Part shown: positions 33,707 through 42,869 of the stretch, piece by piece
Layout of the letters: each line of letters begins with the position of its first letter
Numbering within the stretch: the stretch's first letter is position 1
NCBI RefSeq assembly: GCF_018275325.1
Contig: NZ_JAGVQR010000003.1
Location: 434,001 to 498,000, forward strand
Source of the DNA: Nocardioides palaemonis
Lineage (GTDB): Bacteria; Actinomycetota; Actinomycetes; Propionibacteriales; Nocardioidaceae
DNA length: 64,000 nt
Direction: 5' to 3'
Notes under the pieces: generated by a model
What the model was told of the DNA's origin: nothing
Database searches by the model: none
What the model saw: the letters and a program-made list of their open reading frames with translations, nothing else
Made by a program: the position numbers and the translations under genes

Positions 33707-34343
33707 CGACGACGACCGAGCAGGCCGCCGACCACGGCGCCGAGCAGGACCAGGCCGGCGCCGACGGCGACGCCGGTGAGGAAGTCCTGCTGCGAGCCGA
33801 CCGGCGACGACGCCTTGGCCGGGGCAGTGAAGACCGCGCCGGTGGGGCCGGGGCGCCGGGCTCGACCGTCGCGCCGGCGGGGGCGGTGACGGTGGCGGCG
33901 ACCGGGCCGCCGGCGATCGCGGAGTCCACGTTGCCGAAGAACTCCCCCGCCATCCGGCGTGAGACGCTGGTCAGCATCCGCTGCCCGACGCCGCCGATCA
34001 TCCCGCCGACGGTCGCGTCGGCGTCGTAGGAGACGCGCGTGGTATCGCCCTCGGGCGTGAAGCGCACGTTGACCGTCGCGCCGATCGTGCCGGGGGCGCC
34101 GGCCCCGTCGAGCTTCATCACCAGCGACTCGTGCTGCTTGAGGTCACCGAGCTGGCACGAGCCGGCGTAGGTGCCCTTGATCGAGGCGACGCCCGCGGTG
34201 ACGGTCATGGCGTAGGCGTTCTCGCCGGTCGCCTCGAGCTTCTCGCAGCCCGGGATGGTGCGCACGAGCACGGCCGGGTCGAGCAGCGCGTCCCAGGCCT
34301 GGTGGACGGGGGCGTTCAGGACGTTCTCTCCGGTGAACTTCAC
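33703..34343 (-). pseudogene. coxG: CoxG-like SRPBCC protein, frameshifted near 33850-33875
   Basis: Reading from the GTG at 34343, about 155 residues form an SRPBCC/CoxG domain (FTGENVLNAPVHQAWDALLD, then RTIPGCEKLE). The frame then breaks in a Pro/Ala-rich linker. The expected C-terminus, with a membrane helix and a basic end (FLTGVAVGAGLVLLGAVV, then GRRR), continues in another frame to a TGA at 33703-33705 that overlaps the amidase start. One missing base in the GGCCCC run restores a protein of about 213 residues. CoxG helps anchor or mature CoxMSL-type enzymes at the membrane. The break may be real, programmed or a homopolymer sequencing error. GGAGGAG precedes the start. Confidence 0.8.
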
Positions 34344-34368
34344 GGGGTGTCTCCTCCGAGGGTGGCTG

Positions 34369-34433
34369 GGTATCTGGGGACGTTCTGGTGGGCGAAAGGG
34401 GGGTTCTGGACCACCAGAACGTCCCCAGATACC
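34369..34433. repeat. 23-bp perfect inverted repeat, long hairpin
   Basis: Arms 34369-34391 and 34411-34433 are exact complements with a 19-base G-rich loop. It separates the Mo-subunit gene from coxG on the minus strand. It could terminate or attenuate the upstream transcript, or stabilise its 3' end, or it may be a dispersed palindrome copy. Confidence 0.85.
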
Positions 34434-34464
34434 GGGGGTCAGGTCAGGTGTGTGCGGTGGGTGG

Positions 34465-36845
34465 TCAGGCGTCGGTGTGCTCGAGGCGCAGCTCGAACAG
34501 CTCGGACGGCGAGATGGGCATGGCGGTGATCGGAAAGCCCTCCGCGTCCTCGATCGCGGCGGCGAAGACGGCGGCGGACGGGATCACGCCCGCCTCGCCG
34601 GCGCCCTTGATGCCGAGCGGATTGAGCGGCGAGGGCGTCTCGAGGTGGTCGATGTCGATCGACGTCGGCACCTCGGTGACGTAGGGCATGAGGAAGTCCA
34701 TGAACGAGGCGTTGAGCAGCTGTCCGGACTCGTCGTAGGCCATCCGCTCGTAGAGCGCACCGCCCACGCCCTGCGCGACGCCGCCGTGGATCTGGCCCTC
34801 GACGATCATCGGGTTGATCAGGTGGCCGCAGTCGTGGACCACGGCGTACTTGAGGATGGTGATCTCGGCCGTGTCGGGATCGGTCTCGACGATCACGGCG
34901 TGCATGCCGTTGGCGAACGTCGAGCGCGGCGGGGAGTAGAAGTCCTTGCCCTCCAGGCCCGGCTCGTCGTCCTCGGCGACCGGCGGCTTGCCGGGGTCGC
35001 CGACGGAGAACTGGGTCGCGGCCTTCGACGCCTCGTCGAAGGCGTAGCGCAGCGGGTTGGACAGCACCGCGACCGTGCCGAGGTCGATGGTGGTGTCGGT
35101 GCCCTTGACGCCGACGACGCCGTCGACGATCTCGAGGTCGGCCTCGTCGGCCTCCAGCGCCTCGGCGGCGATCCGCAGCGCCTTCTCCTTGGCGCGCAGC
35201 GCCGCGAGGTGGATCGCCGAGCCGCTCATCACCGCGGCGCGCGAGGCGAAGGTGCCCACGGCGTAGGGCATCTTGCGGGTGTCGCCGGTGGTGATCTCGA
35301 CGTCCTCGAAGCGCACCCCGAGGGTGTCGGCGACGATCTGGGCGAACGCGGTCTGGTGGCCCTGACCCTGGGTGGTGAGGCCGGTGGCGACCTTGACCTT
35401 GCCGGAGGTCTCGATGTGGACGTGGGCGCCCTCGTAGGGGCCGACGCCGGTGCCCTCGACGTAGCACGCCAGGCCGATGCCGACCTTCTTGCCCTGGGCG
35501 GCCATCTCGGCGCGGAAGTCCTCGAACTCGTCCCAGCCGACCAGCTCCTTGAGCTTGGCGAGCGAGGCCGGGTAGTCGCCGGAGTCGTAGGTGAGCTCGC
35601 GGCCGTCCTGGAAGGTCAGCCCGTGCTCGTAGGGGAACTCGTCGGGCTGGATGAAGTTGGCCGAGCGCACCTCGGTGCGGTCCTTGCCGAGGTAGGCCGC
35701 GATCGCGTCCATCGTCCGCTCCATGACGAAGCAGCCCTGCGGGCGGCCGGCGCCGCGGTAGGGCGTGACGATGACGGTGTTGGTGTAGAGCGACTCGAAG
35801 ACGACGCGGTAGTTCTGCGGCTTGTAGGGGCCGAGCAGCTGGGTCGAGGTGATGATCGGGACGATCAGGCCGTACGGCGTGTAGGCGCCGTGGTCGTGCC
35901 AGAACTCGACGTTCAGCCCCAGCACCCGGCCCTCGTCGTCGAATCCGACGTCGACCTGGTGCTGCTGCGCGCGCTCGTGGGCCGAGGAGATGAAGTGCTC
36001 GCGGCGGTCCTCGGTGAACTTCACCGGCCGACCGAGGGTCTTCGCGGCCAGCGGGACCAGCAGCTCCTCGGGCCACGGGTGGACCACCTTGACGCCGAAG
36101 CCGCCGCCCACGTCGGGGGTGACGACGTCGACCTGCACCAGGTCGAGGCCGAGCTTGGCGGCCACGCAGCCGCGCACGCCGGTCGACGTCTGGGTCGACG
36201 ACCAGACCGTGAGCCGGCTGGTGTCGGGGTCCCAGCGCGCGACCGTGCCACGGCCCTCCATGGGCGTGCAGGCCGAGCGCTCGATGTCGAGGTCGAGGTG
36301 CAGCGTGTGCGGAGCCGCGGCGATGGCCGCGCGGGCATCGCCGTTCTCCTGCTCCATCCGCGCCGCGATGTTGTCGGGCACGTCGTCGTGGACGGCGCGC
36401 TCGGCGGCGCGGGCGGCGGCGATGCCGACGACCGGCGGGAGGTGCTCGTAGTCGACGCGGATCCGCGACACGGCGTCCTCGGCGACGTAGCGGTCGACGG
36501 CGACGACGAACGCGATCGCCTCGCCGACGTAGTTGACCTCGTCCTTCGCCAGCGCGTACTGGGTGCGGCCGTGGGTCAGCGTCGGGTGCGGGATGAGGAG
36601 CGGCAGCGGCTCGGCCATCGCGTCGGTGAGGTCGTCCCACGTCCAGACCGCGACGACGCCGTCGAGGTCGAGGACGTCGGAGACGTCGATGTCGACGATT
36701 CGGGCGTGGGCGTGCGGCGAGCGCAGCACCGCGGAGTGCAGCAGGCGGGGGTCGTCGGTGAGCAGGTCGTCGACGTAGCGGCCCTGGCCGCGCAGGAAGC
36801 GCTGGTCCTCGACGCGGGGGACCTTGGCGCCGAACATCTTGGTGG

Positions 36846-36849
<4 letters not shown>
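34465..36849 (-). CDS. Molybdenum-cofactor subunit of a xanthine dehydrogenase/CO dehydrogenase-family hydroxylase
   Basis: A 794-residue large subunit. Motifs include GRYVDDL near residue 23, the molybdopterin-binding stretch GGGFGVK near residue 250, YRGAGRPQ near residue 370, QGQGHQTAFAQI near residue 490, and GAGEAGV near residue 755 with the catalytic Glu. The YRGAGR loop is the form typical of CoxL-like proteins of uncertain substrate rather than true CO dehydrogenase (which has a Cys here). The enzyme should hydroxylate a carbon next to nitrogen in a heterocycle using water. Its GTG start overlaps the [2Fe-2S] subunit stop. Pyrimidine or ureide oxidation is inferred from neighbours. 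Confidence 0.88.
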
Positions 36850-37366
<517 letters not shown>

Positions 37367-37370
<4 letters not shown>

Positions 37371-38233
37371 GCGGGGGTCACCTCTCCTGCCCGGGCGCGG
37401 GCGTGGTCGGTCGCGGCCGCCAGGACGCGGGGCGCGAGCACCTTCACCAGGTGCGCGCGGTAGGCGGCGGTCGCGTGGATGTCGTCGGCCGGCTCGAGCT
37501 CGGCCAGCGCCTTCGCGGCGGGGTCGTCGAGGGCGTCGGTGACGTCGACGACGGCGGGCACGTCGGAGACCGACACGAAGCCCATCCGGGCCCGCCCCAC
37601 CCGGTCGCCGTCGAGCTCGACGACGGCGGCGACGCCGACGAGGGCGTAGTCGCCGTGGCGGCGGGCGATCTCCTGGAACGCGACGCCGGCGGTGGCCGGC
37701 AGTGCCGGGAAGAACGCCTCGACGGCGATCTCGTCGTGGGCCAGCGTCGACTCCAGCGGACCGACGAACAGCTCGGCGGCCGGGATCGTACGACGTCCGC
37801 GCACCGACGCGACGTCGACCGAGCCATCCAGCAGCCGGAGCACCATCGGCATCTCGGCGGCCGCGTCGGCGTGGACGAGCGAGCCGACCGTCGTGCCGCG
37901 GTTGCGGATGGTCGCGTGCGCGACGTGGGACAGGGCCAGCGCGAGGAGCGGCTGGACCTCGCCGGCCGCCCGGTCGGCCAGGACCTCGGCGTGCCGGGCG
38001 AGTGCCCCGACCCGGACCCCGGCCCCGTCCCCCTCGCGGGAGGTGGTGACGTGGCCGAGGTCCGGCAGGGCGTTGATGTCGATGAGCATCGACGGTGCGG
38101 CCAGCCGCATGGAGAGCAGCGGGACCAGGGACTGACCGCCGGCCAGCACCTTCGCCCCCGGCTCCCTCGCGAGCGCCGCGAGGGCTTCCTCGAGGCCGGA
38201 CGGTCGCAGGTAGGCGAAGGGTGCGGGCTTCAT
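37367..38233 (-). CDS. FAD-binding subunit of the molybdenum hydroxylase
   Basis: A 288-residue CoxM-type protein. The first FAD-binding motif AGGQSLVPLLSMRL is near residue 31 and the second, TIRNRGTTVGSLVHADAAAE, near residue 105. The C-terminal part (FQEIARRHGDYALVGVAA) matches the CO-dehydrogenase flavoprotein C-terminal domain. It accepts electrons from the Fe-S subunit. It overlaps both the permease gene and the Fe-S gene by four bases. Confidence 0.92.
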
Positions 38234-39654
38234 CGGGTGGTGCTGCCTCCAGAGGCCGCGTCGTCGACGCCGCCGTCGTAGTCGGGGTGGCTCAGGTTGC
38301 GGGTGACGGTGCCGGCACCGTGGCCCCCGCGCCCCTTGACCATGTGGAAGAAGACGATGACCAGGATCGTGCCGAGGGCGATGCCGCCGAGCTCGAAGTC
38401 GTCACCGAAGGTGAGCGTCACGCCACCGATGCCGGCGATCAGGCCACCGGCCAGGCCGACCATGTTGACCGGGTTGCCGAAGTCGATGCCGTTCTCCACC
38501 CAGATCTTCGCACCCACCAGACCGATCATCCCGTAGAGGACAACCGTGATGCCGCCGAGGACGCCACCCGGGGTCGCGTTGACGATGGCGCCGAACTTCG
38601 GGCACAGGCCGAGCAGGATCGCCACGAGCGCGGCGACGTAGTAGGCGGCCGAGGAGTAGACGCGGGTGGCGCCCATGACGCCGATGTTCTCGGCGTACGT
38701 CGTGGTGGGCGAGCCGCCGAACGCGCTGGCGAAGGCGGTGGCGATGCCGTCGGCGCCGATGGCGCGACCCATGTAGGGGTCGAGGTTCTCGCCGGTCATC
38801 TCGGCGACCGCCTTGACGTGGCCGGTGTTCTCCGCGACGAGCGCGATGACGCCGGGCAGGACGAGGAGGATCGCGGTGAGCGAGAACGACGGGGCGTGGA
38901 CGACCGAGACGCCGTCGGCGAGGGTGCCGCTCGGCAGGCCGATCCAGTCGGCGGCCTGGACACCGGCCCACGACACGCGGTCGTGCTCGGTGGCCTCGGT
39001 GGCGCCGCCGAGGACGGAGGTGATCGGTCCGAACACGACGTCGGCGAAGAACGACAGGACGTAGCCGAAGATCAGCGCGAGGAAGACCGCGATGCGCGAC
39101 CAGAAGCCGGGCAGCGCGACGGAGGCGAAGACCATGAACGCCGCGGTGAGCAGCGCGACCCACTGGTCCTGGGGCCAGTAGATGCCGGCCACGACCGGGG
39201 CGAGGTTGAAGCCGATCAGCATGACGACCGCGCCGGTCACGGCCGGCGGCAGGACGCGGTGGATCAGCTGGGCACCGGCGAAGTGGACGAGCACGCCGAC
39301 CGCGGCGAGCACCAGGCCGCCGACGAGGATCGCGCCGGTGACGTAGGACGAGTCGTTGTTGGTGTCGAGCAGGCGGATCGCCGCGACCGAGGCCACGAAC
39401 GACGCGCTGGTGCCGAGATAGCTCGGGACCCGGTTCTGGACGATGAGGAGGAACAGGATCGTGCACAGGCCCGAGAACATGATCGCCAGGTTGGCGTCCA
39501 GGCCCATCACGAGCGGGAACACGAAGGTGGCGCCGAACATGGCGACCACGTGCTGGGCGCCGAGACCGATCGTCTTGCCCCACGGCAGCCGCTGGTGCGG
39601 GAGCACCGCCTCGCCGGGAGCGGGATCGACCACGTCCCACTTGAACATCGACAT
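38230..39654 (-). CDS. NCS2 (uracil/xanthine) family permease
   Basis: A 474-residue transporter with about 14 hydrophobic segments. Signatures are GAQHVVAMFGATFVFP near residue 32, VALVAENTGHVKAV near residue 270, and FGGSPTTTYAENIGVMG near residue 310, the substrate-site motif. The TTTYAENIG form resembles uracil-type (UraA/RutG) members more than xanthine or urate ones, which normally have a QNNG-type motif. It would import a pyrimidine-like ring with protons. It leads the operon with Mo-hydroxylase, CoxG and amidase, so it probably imports the substrate. TGGAGG lies 5-6 bases before the ATG at 39654. Confidence 0.9.
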   Translation of the reverse strand: MSMFKWDVVDPAPGEAVLPHQRLPWGKTIGLGAQHVVAMFGATFVFPLVMGLDANLAIMFSGLCTILFLLIVQNRVPSYLGTSASFVASVAAIRLLDTNNDSSYVTGAILVGGLVLAAVGVLVHFAGAQLIHRVLPPAVTGAVVMLIGFNLAPVVAGIYWPQDQWVALLTAAFMVFASVALPGFWSRIAVFLALIFGYVLSFFADVVFGPITSVLGGATEATEHDRVSWAGVQAADWIGLPSGTLADGVSVVHAPSFSLTAILLVLPGVIALVAENTGHVKAVAEMTGENLDPYMGRAIGADGIATAFASAFGGSPTTTYAENIGVMGATRVYSSAAYYVAALVAILLGLCPKFGAIVNATPGGVLGGITVVLYGMIGLVGAKIWVENGIDFGNPVNMVGLAGGLIAGIGGVTLTFGDDFELGGIALGTILVIVFFHMVKGRGGHGAGTVTRNLSHPDYDGGVDDAASGGSTTR

Positions 39655-39816
39655 GCAGGCCTCCAGGTTTCGCAGCAGATTCGCAGGGGTGTGTGCCCGA
39701 GATGCCTCAAACTAGTGCGCCACATCACACACCCTCACTGGCGACATCCGCCGAAGGAACGCCGCAGTCGATGGCAAGTTCTCGGGCGGGTCGACGCGGT
39801 CGCTACCCTCCCCTGC

Positions 39817-40359
39817 ATGGCGCTGCCTCTCACCGTCGGCGACTGGCCGCCGGCCCCGATCCGCACCGAGCGCCTGGTGCTGCGGCCTCCCGAGGCGCGC
39901 GATCGTCCCCTGGTGATCGACCTGGGCTGCGACCCGGAGGTCAACCGCTACACCGGCGGCGGTCGCGACCGCGCCCAGCTCGAGGCGGACATGCCGGCGA
40001 CTCCTGCCGACCGACCCGGCCAGTTCATCGTCGAGCACGAGGGCGGCTTCGTGGGCTGGTTCGGCGTCTCCCGGCACGACCCCGACCGACCCGGACGCGT
40101 GCTGCCGGACGGCGGCGAGCTCGAGCTGAGCTACGTCACCCCGGCCGCGGCCTGGGGCCGCGGATTCGCGACCGAGGCCGGAACGGCGGTCCTCGACTGG
40201 GTGGACGCCCGCTTCGACGAGCCCGTCGTGCTGTGCACCCAGGTCGCCAACCGCGCGTCGCGCCGCCTGGCCGCCCGGCTCGGGTTCGTGGAGGCCGACC
40301 GGTTCGAGGAGTTCGGGGCCGAGCAGTGGTTCGGCGTGCGCCACCCGCGATCGCGGTGA
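39817..40359 (+). CDS. GNAT-family N-acetyltransferase (RimJ/RimL-like)
   Basis: A 180-residue GNAT protein of the RimJ/RimL type: RTERLVLRPPEARD at residue 16, the acyl-CoA loop AAWGRGFATEAGTAVLDW near residue 110, and NRASRRLAARLGFVEADRF near residue 147. It should transfer an acetyl group to an amine, perhaps an N-terminal or small-molecule one. The ATG lies 7 bases after TACCCT (39804-39809), so the message is leaderless. It is divergent from the permease operon and not obviously linked to it. Confidence 0.85.
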   Translation: MALPLTVGDWPPAPIRTERLVLRPPEARDRPLVIDLGCDPEVNRYTGGGRDRAQLEADMPATPADRPGQFIVEHEGGFVGWFGVSRHDPDRPGRVLPDGGELELSYVTPAAAWGRGFATEAGTAVLDWVDARFDEPVVLCTQVANRASRRLAARLGFVEADRFEEFGAEQWFGVRHPRSR

Positions 40360-40373
40360 CCTACGGTGGCGCC

Positions 40374-40559
40374 ATGGACGACGACGCGACGCGGGAGCCC
40401 CGCCCTGTCGGACGGTACGGCGACTGGCGCGACGCCTTCAGCGGCAGCTCGACGGCCGGCCTCGTGTGCCGCGAGTGCCACGCCCTCGTGGCGCACCGGG
40501 GCGACCACCCCCAGCAGCACCTCGCCTGGCACCAGCGCATGGCGGAACGACAGTCCTAG
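40374..40559 (+). CDS. Small putative zinc-finger protein (61 aa)
   Basis: A 61-residue protein with CRECHALVAH then HPQQHLAWH: two Cys and several His at spacings that fit a C2H2-like zinc site. The rest is polar. Its ATG lies 6 bases after TACGGT (40362-40367), which begins just past the upstream GNAT stop, so it likely has its own leaderless promoter. No function known. Confidence 0.6.
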   Translation: MDDDATREPRPVGRYGDWRDAFSGSSTAGLVCRECHALVAHRGDHPQQHLAWHQRMAERQS

Positions 40560-40597
40560 CCGGGTGCACCCGGGCGTCCCGCCGTCCCGCCGCGGGT

Positions 40598-40656
40598 CAT
40601 CTGAGGACGGCCTGCAGCGAGATCGAGGCCGTCGGACTGCGCCACGTCCTCAGATG
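40598..40656. terminator. Convergent-gene hairpin, 12-bp stem
   Basis: CATCTGAGGACG (40598-40609) pairs exactly with 40645-40656; the loop holds a second smaller stem (GGCC...GGCC). It lies between the ends of the plus-strand small gene and the minus-strand PucR-type gene, so it can serve both. It resembles the hairpin at 34369-34433 in sequence style. Confidence 0.7.
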
Positions 40657-40663
40657 CCGGGCC

Positions 40664-41932
40664 TCACTCCGCGATCTCGAGGGCCCGCAGCGCGACGGCG
40701 ACGTCGAGGCGCAGGTGCGGGTCGGAGGCGACGGGACCGAGGATGCGCTGCAGCTTGCCGACGCGGTAGCGCATCGTGTTGTAGTGGAAGAACTGCGCCC
40801 GCGCGGCCTCGGCCACGTTGAAGTTGGTGTCGAGCAGCACCTGCAGGGTCTCGCGCAGGTCGGCGGCCTCCGGGGTCCGCTCGGCGAGCGGGCCGAGCAC
40901 GTCGGCGGCGAAGGCCGACAGCTCCGCGCTGTCCGGCACCAGCGCCAGCAGGCGGTGCAGGCCGAGCTGGTCGAAGCGGGTGACCGACCCGCCGCCGTGC
41001 ACGCGCCGTCCGATCTCGACCGAGCGCTGCGCCTGCCGGAACGCCTCGGGGAGCTCGCCCACGTCGCGCGCGACGCGGCTGACGCCGGCCGAGAACGAGA
41101 TCCGCCCGCCGCCACGGTCGCCGCGCACGCCCTCGATCATCCGGTCCACCGCGGCGCGCGCGGCCACCGGACCGGCCTCGGGGTCGACGGGCACGAGCGT
41201 CACGACCTCGCGGCTGAACGCGACCGAGGCGACCGTGGGGTCGCCGCCGACGGCGACCTGGCGCCACGCCTGGGCGAACCGGTCGTGCCACGCGCGCCGG
41301 TCGTCGGCGGCGCCCTGGGCCGCCAGCGCGTCGGGGTCGAGCACGGCGACGACGACCACGACGGGCCGGTCGAGCACCCAGCCGAACGCCTGCGCGTGCT
41401 CGGCGACGTAGTCCTCCTCGCCGGCGCGGCCGAGGAAGACGTCGCGCAGGAAGTCGCCCTGGTACTTGTTCTCCACGGCCGTGATCGCCTCGACGCGCGT
41501 CACCAGCAGGGCCGCGACGATCGCTGCGCGCTCGAGCGCGTGCACGTCGGACTCGTGGATCGTGCCGCTGGTGCGCAGCGCCACGAGGCGTGCGAGGTCG
41601 ACGCCGGCCGCCACGACGCGGCGCAGCAGCGCCTGCCCCTCGCCCACGGCGGTGCCGCCGGTGTCGATCCGCTCCACGCGGACCCGCCCGGTGGGGTCGA
41701 GCAGCCCCGCGTCGGACAGCGCCGCCCGGTCCGCCTCGTCGAGGTGCGCGGCGCGCTCGCGCCCGTCGGTCGAGGTGAACACCACGCCGCAGCCCAGCGC
41801 GTCGCCCACCGCCTCCGCGATCGCGGCGAGGTCGCCGCCCTCCAGCACGATGTGCGTCAGCGCGGTGTGCAGCGCGTCCGCCCGCTCCAGCGCGGCGACC
41901 GCCTCGGGGTCGTTCATCAAGTCTTGGCCCAC
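40664..41932 (-). CDS. PucR/CdaR-family transcriptional regulator
   Basis: A 422-residue regulator. The N-terminal third looks like a GAF/PAS-type sensing domain, the middle has a GGDEF-like fold typical of CdaR/PucR proteins (around VVVVVAVLDPD and FSAGVSRVARDV), and the C-terminal 60 residues are the PucR helix-turn-helix (NFNVAEAARAQFFHYNTMR, then YRVGKLQRIL). Family members control purine, allantoin and sugar-acid catabolism. It is divergent from the DUF2877/FdrA/YlbE operon, so it is the natural regulator of ureide use. The GTG start at 41932 has GAAGGA 6-7 bases upstream; an ATG five codons on is possible. Confidence 0.85.
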   Translation of the reverse strand: MGQDLMNDPEAVAALERADALHTALTHIVLEGGDLAAIAEAVGDALGCGVVFTSTDGRERAAHLDEADRAALSDAGLLDPTGRVRVERIDTGGTAVGEGQALLRRVVAAGVDLARLVALRTSGTIHESDVHALERAAIVAALLVTRVEAITAVENKYQGDFLRDVFLGRAGEEDYVAEHAQAFGWVLDRPVVVVVAVLDPDALAAQGAADDRRAWHDRFAQAWRQVAVGGDPTVASVAFSREVVTLVPVDPEAGPVAARAAVDRMIEGVRGDRGGGRISFSAGVSRVARDVGELPEAFRQAQRSVEIGRRVHGGGSVTRFDQLGLHRLLALVPDSAELSAFAADVLGPLAERTPEAADLRETLQVLLDTNFNVAEAARAQFFHYNTMRYRVGKLQRILGPVASDPHLRLDVAVALRALEIAE

Positions 41933-41957
41933 TTGCTGTCCTTCGTTGTCAGGAACT

Positions 41958-41990
41958 CACATTCGCGAGTGTGCCACGAGCCGTTAGCGT
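41958..41990 (+). promoter_or_regulatory. allH-fdrA promoter region with palindrome
   Basis: CACATTCGCGAGTGTG (41958-41973) is a 16-bp palindrome with one mismatched pair, lying in the 65-base gap between the PucR-type gene and the DUF2877 gene. TAGCGT (41985-41990) is 7 bases before the GTG at 41998. The palindrome overlaps the -35 region and is a candidate operator. Confidence 0.5.
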
Positions 41991-41997
41991 CTGTCCG

Positions 41998-42774
41998 GTG
42001 ATGTTCGCCGGCTCGGTCTCCACCCCGCTCCCGGTGGCGGCGCCCGCGCGCGTCCTCGTGCACCTCGGAGCGCTGCCCGACGGCCCGCTCGAGGTGGTCC
42101 ACGCCAGCGCCTCGGCGGTGTACGTCGACGTCGACGGCTGGTGCCTCGGGCTGGTCGCCGCGTCGGCGAGCCGCGTCCCGTGCGCGCTGTGGTCGTCCGA
42201 GCCGGACCTGACCGACCTCTCCGGTGAGGTCGCGTCGCGCCGCCCGACCACGGTCACGGCACGCGTCGAGGGCGGCGGGCTCGTCGTGGCCGGACGCCGC
42301 CTGCGCATCGCCCGCGTCGTCGACACCCGCGTCACCGTGCTCCCCCCGGAGGTGCCCGCCATCGAGCCGGCGCGCCAGGTCGTCACCGCCCACGGGCTCG
42401 ACCTCCCTGCCGACGGTCGGCTCACCGCGGCCCACGTCGACGCGCTCCTCGGGCGCGGCCCCGGCCTGACGCCGCTCGGCGACGACGTCCTCGCGGGCTG
42501 GCTGGTCGTACGGGCTGCGGCAGGTCGTCCGGACGTCGCGGTCACCGGCGCGGTACGCCGCCGCCGCGCCGTCACGACCCTGCTGTCCGGCACGCTGCTC
42601 GACTGCGCGCTGCACGGCGAGGCCCTGCCCCAGCTCGGCGCGTGGCTCGCCGCCCCGGGCCCCGCCACCCTCGCCGCCCTGCTCGACGTCGGCGCCACCT
42701 CCGGCGCCGGGCTCGCGACCGGCGCCGGCCTCGCGCTCGCCTCGCTGCGCGAGCCCTGCCCCTCCGCGGCGTAG
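41998..42774 (+). CDS. allH: DUF2877 protein, AllH (YlbF)-like subunit
   Basis: A 258-residue protein with the DUF2877 hallmark GRGPGLTPLGDDVLAGWL near residue 155 and a Gly/Ala-rich end (VGATSGAGLATGAGLAL). DUF2877 proteins occur with FdrA and YlbE; in E. coli the three (AllF, AllG, AllH) make up the oxamate carbamoyltransferase that splits oxalurate with phosphate. Here it leads the same trio. The GTG at 41998 follows TAGCGT by 7 bases, suggesting a leaderless message; the ATG at 42001 is the alternative. The symbol is by context and family. Confidence 0.8.
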   Translation: MMFAGSVSTPLPVAAPARVLVHLGALPDGPLEVVHASASAVYVDVDGWCLGLVAASASRVPCALWSSEPDLTDLSGEVASRRPTTVTARVEGGGLVVAGRRLRIARVVDTRVTVLPPEVPAIEPARQVVTAHGLDLPADGRLTAAHVDALLGRGPGLTPLGDDVLAGWLVVRAAAGRPDVAVTGAVRRRRAVTTLLSGTLLDCALHGEALPQLGAWLAAPGPATLAALLDVGATSGAGLATGAGLALASLREPCPSAA

Positions 42775-42780
42775 GTCCCA

Positions 42781-42858
42781 CCCCGATCCCCCACCCGATC
42801 TCCCACCCCCATCCCCCACCCCCATCTCCCAGCCCCATCTCCCAGCCCCATCTCCCAG
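42781..42858. repeat. Six tandem 13-bp repeats (CCCCATCTCCCAG type)
   Basis: Six head-to-tail 13-mers fill the gap between the DUF2877 and FdrA genes. The last three copies (42820-42832, 42833-42845, 42846-42858) are identical; the first three vary at a few positions. The array ends at the ribosome site (AGGAGGAG) of fdrA. On the sense RNA it is a C-rich, nearly G-free tract. Confidence 0.9.
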
Positions 42859-42869
42859 GAGGAGCGCCG

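Noticed and set aside
42781..42858. CRISPR or coding repeat
   Set aside because: Units of 13 bp are head to tail, with no spacers, and reading frames through them run into fdrA upstream sequence.
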